Positions 1-8,923 of a DNA stretch of 64,000 bases are shown here, in pieces. Source of the stretch: a bacterium (GTDB taxonomy: Bacteria; Myxococcota_A; Bradymonadia; UBA7976; UBA1532). Location: contig JAUHXC010000014.1 of NCBI GenBank assembly GCA_030427205.1, positions 178,043 to 242,042 of the forward strand. Direction: 5' to 3'. Within the stretch, counting starts at the first letter, position 1. Each line of letters starts with the position of its first letter. The notes below the pieces were generated by a model. It saw nothing but the letters and a program-made list of their open reading frames with translations, was not told where the DNA came from and ran no database searches. A program made the translations under genes and the position numbers.

Positions 1-895
1 GGCAGATGCTCGGGCGGCCGGGTGGCCGGGTGCAGTAGAGCCCCTGCTGGCAGTTGTCGCCGCCGCCTTCCTGAGGCCCGCAGGCCGCGCCGTCGGCGTT
101 GCCCTGTCCGTCGAGCATGTTGCAGGTGCCCACCAGGACCCCATCGTTGCGGATGACCAGGCTGCACTTGCGGCCGGCCTCGCAGCCGTTGCCGTCGAAC
201 CAGCTGCAGACCCGCGGCCCGCATAGCCCGCCCGCGACGCCGATGGCCTGGGAGATGTCGAAGCACAGGCCGTCTTCGGGGCAGCCGAAGTCTTCCGCCG
301 CCGGGTCGCACGGGGCCTGGCACACGCTGTTGTTGCAGACCAGCCCGTCGGCGCAGGGCTGGGGGATGCCGTTCTCGTCGACGCAGTCGTCGCCCGAGTC
401 GAGCTCGCCGGCGACCGTGCACACCGTCGAGGCGCCCTTGAGGTGGCAGTAGGGCCGATCGTCGGGGCAGCCGTTATCGGGGGCGGAGGCGCCGATCAGG
501 CAGCCATCGCCCGGCTGGCAGCGGCCGTCGTTGACCCGGGCGCCGGGCACCCGCACGCAGAACGAGCCCGGCTCGCAGCAGCCCACTTCGCAGTCGGTGC
601 GCGCCCGCAGGCGGGGGTCGCACGGCGGCCCGTCGAGCGGACCGACATCGGGCAGCGGCGCCATGTCGACCACGGGGCCCATGTCCTCCGGCGGCGCCGC
701 GTCGGGCTCGATGTACATATCGCGCGGCGGGGCCATGTCGACCAACTGCATGTCGGGCACCGCGGCGTCGACCTGCACGTCCGGTGGCGTGCTCTCTTCG
801 TCGCCGTCACACCCCACCGCCAGCAGGGCGATACCGGCCCAGACCGCCATCGCCATCAGCGCCCGCGGCGCGGCGCCACCCCACTGCTTCGTCAT
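1..895 (-). CDS. Cys-rich Asp-linker lipoprotein, 3' end cut by window edge
   Basis: The frame reads open from an ATG at 895 to base 1, giving about 298 residues with no stop, so the C-terminus lies outside the window. The N-terminus is a lipoprotein signal (hydrophobic AVWAGIALLAVGC) followed by an Asp/Pro/Met-rich spacer with repeated 'DMAP/DMGP' units. The rest is Cys-rich with EGF-like spacing (for example CEVGCCEPGSFC and CQAPCDPAAEDFGC). This fits a surface-exposed disulfide-bonded lipoprotein of the kind common in Myxococcota; no enzymatic motif is visible. It is divergent from the fbp gene. Confidence 0.8.
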   Translation of the reverse strand, partial: MTKQWGGAAPRALMAMAVWAGIALLAVGCDGDEESTPPDVQVDAAVPDMQLVDMAPPRDMYIEPDAAPPEDMGPVVDMAPLPDVGPLDGPPCDPRLRARTDCEVGCCEPGSFCVRVPGARVNDGRCQPGDGCLIGASAPDNGCPDDRPYCHLKGASTVCTVAGELDSGDDCVDENGIPQPCADGLVCNNSVCQAPCDPAAEDFGCPEDGLCFDISQAIGVAGGLCGPRVCSWFDGNGCEAGRKCSLVIRNDGVLVGTCNMLDGQGNADGAACGPQEGGGDNCQQGLYCTRPPGRPSIC

Positions 896-1068
896 GCTGT
901 CTCCCTCATGTGCGTGAGCGCGGGCATTCTGAACCGTCGACCGTGGCCGGATCAATCACCGCCTGCCGCGCGGCCTGTCCGCCGACGGCGGTCGACAGCC
1001 CCGGTCGGGCTGGGTAGACTCCCGCCGCTCTCGGATCGGATCGTGGCCCCATCCCGGCGGAGGCTCCC

Positions 1069-2091
1069 ATGTCGCTCGCAGCCGACTTCGGCGTGACGCT
1101 CACCCAGCACGTACTGGGCAATCAGGCCCACCACCCCGGGGCCCGCGGACGCTTCTCGGCGCTGCTGACCCAGATCGGCGTGGCCGGCAAGCTCATCAGC
1201 GCTCAGGTGCGCCGGGCGGGGCTCATCGAGGTCTGGGGCGGCACCGGCGAGACCAACGTGCAGGGCGAGAAGGTGCAGAAGCTCGACCGCATCGCCAACG
1301 ATACGTTCGTCGAGGTGCTGCGCCGCTCGGGCTGCGTCGCGGCGATGGCGTCGGAGGAAGAAGACGCGCTGATCCCGGTCGAGCCGGCGTTCTCCGGGGA
1401 CTATGTGGTCGCCTTCGACCCGCTCGACGGGTCGAGCAATATCGACGTCAGCGTCTCGATCGGCACCATCTTCGCCATCTACCCCCGGCGCCATCCCGAT
1501 CGGGTCGGGCTCGACGACATCCTGCGGCCGGGCCGCGAGATGGTCGGGGCGGGCTACATCGTCTACGGCTCGGCGACGGTGCTCGTCTACAGCGCCGGCC
1601 GCACGGTCGATTGCTTCACCCTCGACCCGTCGTCGGGCGAGTTCTTCCTCACCCGGCGGGCCATCCGCATGCCCGACCGCACGAAGTATCTGTCGATCAA
1701 CGAGTGCAATCTGCCGTACTGGCCCGACTGGGTCGGCCCGACGCTGAGCGCCATCAAAGGCCGCAACGACCCCGATGTGCGGCGGGTCTCGGCGCGGCAC
1801 ATCGGCTCGTTGGTGGCCGACTTCCATCGCAACCTGCTGACCGGGGGGTTGTTCATGTACCCCGTCGATCGGCGCACGGGGCGGGGCAAACTGCGCCTGC
1901 TCTACGAGTGCAACCCGCTGGCGTGGCTGGCGGAGATCGCCGGCGGCGCGGCGTCGTGGGGCGGGGGCGCCATCCTCGACCGCCAGCCGACCGGCCTGCA
2001 CGATCGCAGCGGGCTGGTGATCGGGCCCGCCGAGGACGTGGCGCTCGCCCGACGCATGATGGCGACCCATGGCGATCCCGAGCAGGGGTAG
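1069..2091 (+). CDS. fbp: Fructose-1,6-bisphosphatase class 1
   Basis: 340 residues, normal length for the class 1 enzyme, which hydrolyses fructose 1,6-bisphosphate to fructose 6-phosphate in cytoplasmic gluconeogenesis. The metal-binding Glu cluster (SEEED, residues 95-99) and the family signature DPLDGSSNID (117-126) are intact, as are the later substrate-binding stretches around YECNPLAW. A ribosome site CGGAGG lies 5 bases before the ATG. It appears monocistronic, with a 138-bp gap before the cNMP genes. Confidence 0.96.
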   Translation: MSLAADFGVTLTQHVLGNQAHHPGARGRFSALLTQIGVAGKLISAQVRRAGLIEVWGGTGETNVQGEKVQKLDRIANDTFVEVLRRSGCVAAMASEEEDALIPVEPAFSGDYVVAFDPLDGSSNIDVSVSIGTIFAIYPRRHPDRVGLDDILRPGREMVGAGYIVYGSATVLVYSAGRTVDCFTLDPSSGEFFLTRRAIRMPDRTKYLSINECNLPYWPDWVGPTLSAIKGRNDPDVRRVSARHIGSLVADFHRNLLTGGLFMYPVDRRTGRGKLRLLYECNPLAWLAEIAGGAASWGGGAILDRQPTGLHDRSGLVIGPAEDVALARRMMATHGDPEQG

Positions 2092-2229
2092 AGCGCCGCG
2101 GCCGCCCGCTGTGGGCCATGATCTGACCAGAAGGTACACCCATTGTGTGAACCTGCGCGTTTTGCGGTATGGTCGTCAGCAGAGTGACAGACCGTTGGGG
2201 TCACCCGCCGTACTCGAGGGGGCTGGGCG

Positions 2230-2928
2230 ATGAGCCAGGCATTGGTGGCGTTCTTCCGTCAGGTCGCGCTGTTCCGCGCGCTCGACGACGCCGATCTCGG
2301 AGAGCTCCTGCGGGCCATCCGGCCGATGGAGATCGCCGCGGGCGAGCTCATCTTCCGCCAGGGAGAAGCCGGCGACGCGGCGTTCGCGATCCAGACCGGC
2401 CGCGTCGAGATCCTGGTCGGTGACCCGCCGCACGAGGTGAAGGTCGCCGAGCTGAGCGCGGGCGATGTGCTCGGCGAGCTGGCCCTGCTCGACGGCAGCC
2501 CGCGCAGCGCGAGCGCCCGCGCGGTGACCGACGTCACCCTCTTCCGCATCGATCAGGGCGAGTTCGACTACCTGCGGCGCAACATGCGGCCGGCGGCGTA
2601 CAAGGTCATCCGCAGCATCTCCTTCGCCCTGTGCGATCGGCTGCGCGATACGAACGCGCGCATGCGCGAGTTGATGAGCGACGCGCCCGATCGCGTACCG
2701 CCGCCGCCGGCGTCCGATCCGCCCGCACCCCGCTCGCGGACCGCGCGCCGCAGCGCCCGCGGTGAGTCGGGCGCCGCAGGCCGCGGCGCTCGCCGCAACG
2801 CGCCGGCCACCGCGAGCCGCCCGATCAAGGTCACCTCGGCCCGCAAGACACCGGAGAGCGGCGCCGGGCGGGGCAGCGACGGCGGCAGCGGGCTGCTCGG
2901 GCGCCTGAACTTCTGGAGCAACAAATGA
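2230..2928 (+). CDS. Cyclic nucleotide-binding domain protein (first of pair)
   Basis: 232 residues. Residues 10-125 form a cNMP-binding beta-roll; the phosphate-binding cassette is well kept, with Gly-Glu at 82-83 and Pro-Arg-Ser at 91-93 (GELALLDGSPRSAS), so nucleotide binding is plausible. There is no DNA-binding helix-turn-helix: after a short helix the C-terminal 90 residues are Pro/Ala/Arg-rich and look disordered. It is therefore more likely a sensor or adaptor than a CRP-type regulator. Its stop overlaps the start of the next cNMP gene (ATGA), so the two are probably co-translated. Confidence 0.85.
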   Translation: MSQALVAFFRQVALFRALDDADLGELLRAIRPMEIAAGELIFRQGEAGDAAFAIQTGRVEILVGDPPHEVKVAELSAGDVLGELALLDGSPRSASARAVTDVTLFRIDQGEFDYLRRNMRPAAYKVIRSISFALCDRLRDTNARMRELMSDAPDRVPPPPASDPPAPRSRTARRSARGESGAAGRGARRNAPATASRPIKVTSARKTPESGAGRGSDGGSGLLGRLNFWSNK

Positions 2929-3533
2929 TCGCCAACCTCGCCGCGCTCCGCCGCCTGCCGCTGTTTCGCGATCTGACGCCCAAAGAGCTGGCCGGTCTGC
3001 GCGACTACCTCACCTGGCGGCGCTTCGACCCGGGCGAGGTCTTGTTTCGGGAAGGCGACCCGGCGCCGAGCTGCTTCGTGCTCGCCGCGGGCGACGTCGA
3101 CGTGCTGACCCGCCTCGCCGACGGCACCGAGCAGCAGCTGGCCACCCTCGCCCCGGGGGCGCTCGTGGGGCACCTGGCCCTGATCGATCGCAAGCCGCGC
3201 AGCGCCACTTGCCGCATCGCGCTGCGCCCGGCCCGCTTGATCGAGCTGGGCCGGGCCGACTTCGATCGCCTGCTGCATCAGCGCAGCCCCTTCGCCTACA
3301 AGATCCTCGACCGGGTCGCGCTCGACCTCGTGGGCCGGCTGCGATCGGCGACCGAGCGCTTCGCCGACAAGAAGCGGGGCACCGAGTCGAGCAAGGATCG
3401 GGCGAAGGCGACCGCCGAGCTGTTGATGGGGCAGGGCAGCAATCGGCTCGCGCCCGATGCCGACGAGCTGGGCTCGATCGAGGTAGTGATGCCCGCCGCC
3501 GATCAGCGCTTCAACGACCGTCGGCGGCGCTGA
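2925..3533 (+). CDS. Cyclic nucleotide-binding domain protein (second of pair, altered site)
   Basis: 202 residues with one cNMP-binding beta-roll (about 8-125) and a charged tail, no DNA-binding domain. In the phosphate-binding cassette the ribose-contacting Glu is replaced by His (GHLALIDRKPRSAT, His83) while the Arg-Ser pair remains. That could weaken cAMP/cGMP binding, as seen in domains that have become structural. Starts within the stop of the upstream paralogue by a 4-base overlap; the pair probably arose by duplication and may heterodimerise, which is inference. Confidence 0.82.
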   Translation: MIANLAALRRLPLFRDLTPKELAGLRDYLTWRRFDPGEVLFREGDPAPSCFVLAAGDVDVLTRLADGTEQQLATLAPGALVGHLALIDRKPRSATCRIALRPARLIELGRADFDRLLHQRSPFAYKILDRVALDLVGRLRSATERFADKKRGTESSKDRAKATAELLMGQGSNRLAPDADELGSIEVVMPAADQRFNDRRRR

Positions 3534-3540
3534 CGCGGGT

Positions 3541-3557
3541 CGGGCCCGGCGGGCCCG
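3541..3557. terminator. GC hairpin between convergent genes
   Basis: A perfect 7-bp inverted repeat CGGGCCC / GGGCCCG with a 3-base loop fills the 24-bp gap between the second cNMP gene and thrS, which converge here. There is no T run on either strand, so it would be a weak or factor-dependent bidirectional terminator. Confidence 0.4.
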
Positions 3558-5462
3558 TCACTGCGCGTCGAGGAACTCGGGGGCCCGCGTCGTGATCGTG
3601 CGTATCAGCCGCGCCTGGAACTCGGCGAAGGGCATGGTCTGCTGCTGACGCTGGCCGTAGCGCCGCAGGGTCACCGTGCCGTCCTCCATCTCGCGCTCGC
3701 CCACCACGAGAATATTCGGGATCTTGCGGGTCACCGCGGTGCGGATCTTCTTGCCCATGGTCTCGCCGCCGTCATCCATCTCGGCGCGCACCATCTGGCC
3801 GCGCAGCGCGTCGACGAGCTTGCGACCGTACTCGGCGAACTTGTCCGACACCGTCACCACGCGGACCTGCACCGGCGCGAGCCAGGTGGGGAAGGCCCCG
3901 CCATAGTGCTCGATGAGGAACGCCACGAACCGCTCGTGGGTCGACAGCGGCGCCCGATGGATGATGTATGGGTGGTGCTCTTCGCCGTCGGCGCCGGTGT
4001 AGACGAGGTTGAGCCGTTTGGCTACGCCGAAGTCGAGCTGGTTGGTGCTCACCGTCTCTTCGCGGCCGGTCACAGTGCGGAACTGCACGTCGATCTTGGG
4101 CCCGTAGAACGCCGCCTCGCCGCGGCCGTCGACGATGCGGTGCCCGCTCTCTTCGAGGACCTCGCGCACGATGCGCTGCGCCGTCTCCCAGCCCTCGGGG
4201 TCGTCGATGTACTTCTGCTTGCCCTTGGGGTCTTCGGGATCCCAGGTCGAGAAGCGCATCTGGTAGTCGTCGAGGCCGAAGATGCCGTAGACCTCGCGGT
4301 AGATGTCCATCACCGCGTGCAGCTCGGCCCGCGCCTGATCTTCGGTGCAGTAGATGTGGGCGTCGTTCATGGTCATGCCGCGCACCCGCAGCAGACCCGA
4401 CAACGCCCCGGAGTCTTCGAAGCGGTAGCAGGTGCCGTACTCCGCGAGCCGCAGCGGCAGATCACGATAGCTGCGCATGCGCGCGGCGAAGACCCGGTGG
4501 TGATGGGGGCAGTTCATCGGGCGCAGGGCGTAGCTCTCCTTGACGACCTGCTCGGTGCCGCCGTCCTCCGACGCCCGGCTCTCCTTGAGCTCCATCAGCG
4601 GGTACATGCTGTCGGTGTAGTACGGCAGGTGACCCGTCTCGTAGTAGAGCTCGCTGCGGGTCAGGTGCGGCGTCGAGACCCGCTGATAGCCCGCCTTGAA
4701 CTCGATCTCACGGGCCAGCTTCTCCAGTTCGTCGCGGATGACCGTGCCGTTGGGCAGCCACAGCGGCAGGCCGCGGCCGACCTTCTCGTCGATCACGAAG
4801 AGATCCAGCTCGCGGCCGAGCTTCTTGTGGTCCCGCGCCTGAGCGTCCTTCCACGCCTTGACGTGGGCCTCGAGCTCGACCCGGGTGGGGAAGGCCCAAG
4901 CGTAGATCCGCGTCATCTGCACGTTGTCCGAGTCGCCGCGCCAGTAGGCCCCGGCGACGCTGCGCAGCTTGAAGCCGGCCTTGCGCAGATCCTTGGTCGA
5001 GTCGACGTGCGGCCCGTCGCACATGTCGAGGAAGGGCCCGTTGGTGTAGAAGCTCAGGCCGTCGAGGCCCTTCTTCTCGATCAGCTCTTCGGCGTATTCG
5101 CGCTTGTAGGGCTCGCCCATCTCGTCGATGCGGGTGAGGGCCGCGTCGCGGTCGAGCTCTTCCCGCTCGAAGGGCTGATTCTGTTTGATGATGTGCTTCA
5201 TCTTCTTCTCGAGCGCGGGGAAGTCCTCCTCCGTCAGCGGCTCGGGCAGGATGAAGTCGTAGTAGAAGCCGTCGGCGATCGGCGGCCCGAAGCCGAGCTT
5301 CGCGCCCGGTCTCAGCGCCTGCACCGCCTGGGCCAGCACATGGGACAGACTGTGCCGGATACGGTGCAGGCGGTCGTCTTCGGGGTCGTGGGGGTCGTTC
5401 GAGAGGTCGGGCATCGACATCCGGTGGTGCTCCGTAGATCGGTAGGAAGCGGGCTCGTTCAC
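3558..5462 (-). CDS. thrS: Threonyl-tRNA synthetase lacking the TGS domain
   Basis: Charges tRNA-Thr with threonine. The editing domain keeps its HxxxH (His37, His41) and later CDGPH motif; the class II catalytic core keeps the zinc ligands (Cys in RPMNCPHHH, His in YIIHRAPL) and motif 2/3 arginines; the anticodon-binding domain ends the protein. Only 36 residues precede the HxxxH motif, against about 72 in the E. coli enzyme, so the ubiquitin-like TGS domain is absent; the short N-terminus is Asp/His-rich instead. The start used is GTG at 5462; ATG at 5420 is a shorter alternative. It is not next to infC/rpmI/rplT. Confidence 0.95.
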   Translation of the reverse strand: MNEPASYRSTEHHRMSMPDLSNDPHDPEDDRLHRIRHSLSHVLAQAVQALRPGAKLGFGPPIADGFYYDFILPEPLTEEDFPALEKKMKHIIKQNQPFEREELDRDAALTRIDEMGEPYKREYAEELIEKKGLDGLSFYTNGPFLDMCDGPHVDSTKDLRKAGFKLRSVAGAYWRGDSDNVQMTRIYAWAFPTRVELEAHVKAWKDAQARDHKKLGRELDLFVIDEKVGRGLPLWLPNGTVIRDELEKLAREIEFKAGYQRVSTPHLTRSELYYETGHLPYYTDSMYPLMELKESRASEDGGTEQVVKESYALRPMNCPHHHRVFAARMRSYRDLPLRLAEYGTCYRFEDSGALSGLLRVRGMTMNDAHIYCTEDQARAELHAVMDIYREVYGIFGLDDYQMRFSTWDPEDPKGKQKYIDDPEGWETAQRIVREVLEESGHRIVDGRGEAAFYGPKIDVQFRTVTGREETVSTNQLDFGVAKRLNLVYTGADGEEHHPYIIHRAPLSTHERFVAFLIEHYGGAFPTWLAPVQVRVVTVSDKFAEYGRKLVDALRGQMVRAEMDDGGETMGKKIRTAVTRKIPNILVVGEREMEDGTVTLRRYGQRQQQTMPFAEFQARLIRTITTRAPEFLDAQ

Positions 5463-5613
5463 GCACTTACGGCATCATCGGGGCGAAAGCAACAGAGGCT
5501 GACCGGAAGGTGTCTGGTCAGGGGCGGATCTTGTCGTATAGTGCTTCTACTGTAGCAGGGGAATGAACGGCGCCCCGGACCATGTGCCGTCGAAAGAGCA
5601 GACGAAGGCGGAG

Positions 5614-6234
5614 ATGATAGAGCCGACCATCTACATTGTGGACGATGACGATACGGTCCGCACCGCGCTGACCCGCACCCTGGAGTCGGCAGCGTATTCG
5701 GCGCGGGGGTTCGACTCGGCCGAGGCGTTCCTCGACACCTTCCGATCGGATACCCACGGCTGTTTGCTGCTCGACGTGCAGATGCCCGGCATGTCGGGCC
5801 TCGACCTCCTGCACAAGCATACGCCGTCGCCGGTGGGCTGCCCGGTCATCATGATCACCGCCCACGCCGACGTGCCGCTCGCGGTGGAGGCGATCAAGGC
5901 CGGCGCCTTCGACATGGTCGAGAAGCCGGTGCGCTCGGAGGAGCTGATCAACAAGGTCGAGGCCGCCGTGAAGCTCGACGCCGAGCGCTACCGCGAGCGG
6001 CGCATGGCCGAAGACTTCCTGACCCGATACAACAAGCTGACCCCACGCCAGACCGAGGTGCTCGAGCAGCTCGCCCGCGGCCTGACCAACAAGGAGGTCG
6101 GGGTGGTGCTCGGCATCAGCCCGCGCACCGTCGAGGTGCACCGCGGGCGCATCATGCAGCAGATGATGGCCGACTCGATGGTCGACCTCGTGCGCCAGCT
6201 CACCGCCTACGGGCTCGCCGGCACCCGCGGCTGA
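5614..6234 (+). CDS. FixJ/NarL-type response regulator
   Basis: About 206 residues. An N-terminal receiver domain has the acidic pair after the first strand (IVDDDD), the phospho-acceptor in LLLDVQMPGMSG and the conserved Lys in VEKPV; a LuxR-type helix-turn-helix follows (LTPRQTEVLEQLARGLTNKE). This is the FixJ/TtrR subfamily, a transcription activator. I chose ATG 5614 because GAAGG sits 5 bases upstream and family members start just before the first strand; ATG 5563 is a 17-residue longer alternative. No histidine kinase is adjacent, so its partner is elsewhere. Confidence 0.92.
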   Translation: MIEPTIYIVDDDDTVRTALTRTLESAAYSARGFDSAEAFLDTFRSDTHGCLLLDVQMPGMSGLDLLHKHTPSPVGCPVIMITAHADVPLAVEAIKAGAFDMVEKPVRSEELINKVEAAVKLDAERYRERRMAEDFLTRYNKLTPRQTEVLEQLARGLTNKEVGVVLGISPRTVEVHRGRIMQQMMADSMVDLVRQLTAYGLAGTRG

Positions 6235-6402
6235 GTCGGGGGGCGCCGCGGCGCCCGCACATTCGCAGAGCCCACCGCGCCCGCTGCACACCATGGCGCA
6301 GCGCCGATGATCTCGATCGGACGCGCACCTTGCGACCGTTCGGTTGCATCAGAATCGTTCGAATAGTAAGTTCCTGCAGGCTCCAACGGGCGCTCTGGCG
6401 CA

Positions 6403-6419
6403 TCGTCCGCAGCGGACGA
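6403..6419. promoter_or_regulatory. 7-bp perfect inverted repeat upstream of exported protein
   Basis: TCGTCCG CAG CGGACGA, a perfect dyad 60 bp before the next start codon. It could be an operator or a leader hairpin; nothing further supports either. Confidence 0.25.
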
Positions 6420-6478
6420 CCGGGAGTCTTCGACACTCAGATGACCGTGCCCCGACGCGGAGGACTGCTCACCCCGGT

Positions 6479-7318
6479 ATGCCGAACTGCAAAATGCCCC
6501 ACCCGACCATCGACCGCTTCCGCCATCTCGTCTGCGCGCTCGGCGCGCTGAGCCTGCTCGTGCTCGCCGCACAGCTCGCATGGCCCGACAGCGCCCACGC
6601 GGCGCCCGATCCCGCCGACAAGAGCGCGCTCGCGCTCGATGAGAGCGACGAGGCGCCTGGATCAGCGGGCATCGAGGCGGACGAGCCGGCGCCGACCGAC
6701 GAAGACGAGCGGTCGGCGGGCAGCGCAGAGGACGGCACAGCGGACGATACAGCGGACGATGAGGCCGACGGCGCGCAGTATGGCCCGTGGCTCGAGCCCG
6801 AGCAGTGCCCGGCGCTCTTCGGCGACGCCAAGGATCAAGACTACAACCGCCGCGTACGCGAAGCGAAGCTGACCTGGCTCGAGACGCGGGGCAACGTCGT
6901 CGAGATCACGCACACCACCAGCTGGAAGCGGCCGTTCTACCTCGAGCTGGCCGGCATCGAGCTGGTCGAGACCGAGATCGACGAAGACGGCGAGTGGTCG
7001 GCGGTCGTCGCGGTCGAGGACGCCGTGCCCGACTGCCCGTCGGGTCGCTACCTCATCGACGAGGACGCGTCGCTCGGCAAGCAGGCGCGCGTGGTCGGTG
7101 TGATCGACGGCACCATGCTCGTCGACTTCGAGGGCCGGCTGGCCTACCTCATGACCCAGGACGCCGAGATCCCCACCTGGCAGATGGTCTGGCGATCGGG
7201 CTGGTATTTCATCAAGCGGCGCGAAGTGACCGCCACCAAGTCCAACAGCCGCGCCCGCACGAGCCGCAACCGCAATCGCAACAAGCGCAACCGCAACCGC
7301 CGGTCGCGCCGGCGCTGA
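6479..7318 (+). CDS. Exported protein of unknown function with basic tail
   Basis: 279 residues from ATG 6479 (ATG 6494 is equally possible; GGAGG lies at about 6460). A signal peptide ends near AHA/APD. An acidic Asp/Glu/Ala spacer follows, then a compact domain of about 150 residues (QYGPWLEPEQCPALFGD to SGWYFIKRRE) with two Cys, then an extreme C-terminus made almost entirely of Arg/Asn/Lys/Ser. The basic tail may bind nucleic acid, lipopolysaccharide or peptidoglycan. No family recognised. Confidence 0.75.
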   Translation: MPNCKMPHPTIDRFRHLVCALGALSLLVLAAQLAWPDSAHAAPDPADKSALALDESDEAPGSAGIEADEPAPTDEDERSAGSAEDGTADDTADDEADGAQYGPWLEPEQCPALFGDAKDQDYNRRVREAKLTWLETRGNVVEITHTTSWKRPFYLELAGIELVETEIDEDGEWSAVVAVEDAVPDCPSGRYLIDEDASLGKQARVVGVIDGTMLVDFEGRLAYLMTQDAEIPTWQMVWRSGWYFIKRREVTATKSNSRARTSRNRNRNKRNRNRRSRRR

Positions 7319-7388
7319 GACCGACCCGCCCCGTCGCGGGCGTCGTCGAATCCACCTCTCTCGAATCCACCTATCTCTCGGAGACCCC

Positions 7389-7622
7389 ATGCAGGAAGAG
7401 ACCCCGCAGCCCAAGCCCCAGAAGTCGTACACGCTCAGCACCCGCGTCGAAGAACGCGAGATCACCGGGCGGGACGACGCCGTCGAGACCGCCAAGTCGT
7501 GGAGCCTCGAGAGCGGCCAGTCGGTGCTCGTCGAGCGGACGGACGGCAAGGTCAAGATGAGCTTCCGGGACGGCGGGCTGGTGGACTACGTCTACGAGAC
7601 CCGCAAGGGCCGCTCGGCCTGA
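7389..7622 (+). CDS. Small hypothetical protein (77 aa)
   Basis: A 77-residue soluble protein with a predicted beta-rich core (KSYTLSTRVEEREITGRDD, then VLVERTDGKVKMSFRDGG) and no signal or membrane segment. GGAGA lies 5 bases before the ATG. The leader holds a 15-bp direct repeat (7346 and 7361). Codon use and the clear ribosome site argue for a real gene; function unknown. Confidence 0.65.
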   Translation: MQEETPQPKPQKSYTLSTRVEEREITGRDDAVETAKSWSLESGQSVLVERTDGKVKMSFRDGGLVDYVYETRKGRSA

Positions 7623-7819
7623 GTCCCGCCACGGTGTCCCGCCGCGCGCCGCCATGGCCACTCTCGACGACACCGTCGTCGCCCTCCCTTTTCATCCGCC
7701 TAACAACGAGATGGCCCGACGCGGCGACCGCCCGCGCGACGCACTTTTGCGGCGGCCGCGGGCCATCTGTACCCTCCGATCGGTCCCGGCGCTCGGGATC
7801 TGTTCGGAGGCTGCTTCCC

Positions 7820-8899
7820 ATGCCCGAGGTCCTGGTTCGCGTCCTGGTGCTCGCCGGCGCGTCGCTCGTACTCTTCGCCTGCGATGTGGAGGAGGGCGTC
7901 AACCGGCTCGACGGCGCCGTCGACGCGCGGCCCGAGCCGGCCGATGGTGCCGAGCCCGAGCCCGACGTCTCGCTATTGCCTGACCTTGCGCTGGACGCGG
8001 CGGCCGTCGACGACGCGCAGGTATCGGCCCCCGACGGCGCCCGAGATGTGGGTCCGGACACCGGCCCGGACGCCGGCCCGGACGCGGCGCTCGATGTCGG
8101 GGTCGACGCCGCGCCCGACGCTCGACCGGCGGACATGGGCGTGCCCCCGGGCTGCCTGCCGTGGGTCGACGTGCCCGACGACGCGCTCGTCGCCGAGCTG
8201 CACGCCGAGCTGCATCGGACCTACCGGCCCATCGCCGCCGAAGTCGATCTGGGCGGCAACCTCAACCGCTACACCACCGCCCGTCGGCTCATGTTCACCG
8301 AGGTCGAGTGGTACGAGGACCCCGAGCGGGGCGAAGGCGGGCATCAGTGCGTCTACACCGGCCGATTCATCCCGTCGCCGGCCGATACCGAGCCCGATGA
8401 CGACATCATGAACTGCGAGCACACCTGGCCGCGGGCCCGGATGTCGCCGCGGGATACGCTGGCCTACTCCCACGAGCAGTCCGATATCCACCACCTGCTG
8501 CCGACGATCAGCGGGGTCAACAGCCTGCGGGGCAGCGAGCGCTTCGGTAACGTGGAGAACGGCCGCAACCTGGATTTCCTGCCGGCGGTCTACGGCACCG
8601 ACGCGTCGGGAAACGTCGTCTTCCAGCCCTGGAGAGAGCGGCAGGGCGACGTCGCGCGGGTGATCTTCTACTTCTCCGTCCGCTGGGGCAAAGCGATCCG
8701 CGACGACGAGGAGGAGACCCTGCGCGGGTGGATGAACGATGATCCGGTGGATCGCCGCGAGCGGGCCCGCAACGATCTCGTCGAGGGCATCCAGGGCAAC
8801 CGCAACCCGTTCGTCGACTGCCCCCCGCTCGTCGATCGCATCGCCGACTTCGCCGCGTTCGAGCCGCTCGACACCGAAGACAACCTGCCGACGCCCTGA
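7820..8899 (+). CDS. Endonuclease I family lipoprotein
   Basis: 359 residues from ATG 7820 (CGGAGG 9 bases upstream). Lipoprotein signal LVLFAC, then an Asp/Ala/Pro linker with repeated 'GPDAGPD' units to about residue 110, then an endonuclease I (EndA, Pfam PF04231) domain with NCEHTWPRA (198-206), SDIHHLLPT and the following Asn/Arg/Gly motif. The family cleaves DNA, and sometimes RNA, non-specifically using Mg2+. Lipid anchoring and the linker point to the outside of the cell, suggesting a role in degrading extracellular or prey nucleic acid. Confidence 0.9.
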   Translation: MPEVLVRVLVLAGASLVLFACDVEEGVNRLDGAVDARPEPADGAEPEPDVSLLPDLALDAAAVDDAQVSAPDGARDVGPDTGPDAGPDAALDVGVDAAPDARPADMGVPPGCLPWVDVPDDALVAELHAELHRTYRPIAAEVDLGGNLNRYTTARRLMFTEVEWYEDPERGEGGHQCVYTGRFIPSPADTEPDDDIMNCEHTWPRARMSPRDTLAYSHEQSDIHHLLPTISGVNSLRGSERFGNVENGRNLDFLPAVYGTDASGNVVFQPWRERQGDVARVIFYFSVRWGKAIRDDEEETLRGWMNDDPVDRRERARNDLVEGIQGNRNPFVDCPPLVDRIADFAAFEPLDTEDNLPTP

Positions 8900-8923
8900 A
8901 CGCCCGGCGTCGCGGAGGCCGCC

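Noticed and set aside
3906..5555. Plus-strand open frame of 549 aa
   Set aside because: Mirror of thrS coding, with no domain and biased Ala/Val/Arg/Asp composition.
6235..6478. Possible RNA gene or small protein after the response regulator
   Set aside because: Only a 7-bp hairpin was seen; no tRNA-like or conserved RNA pattern.
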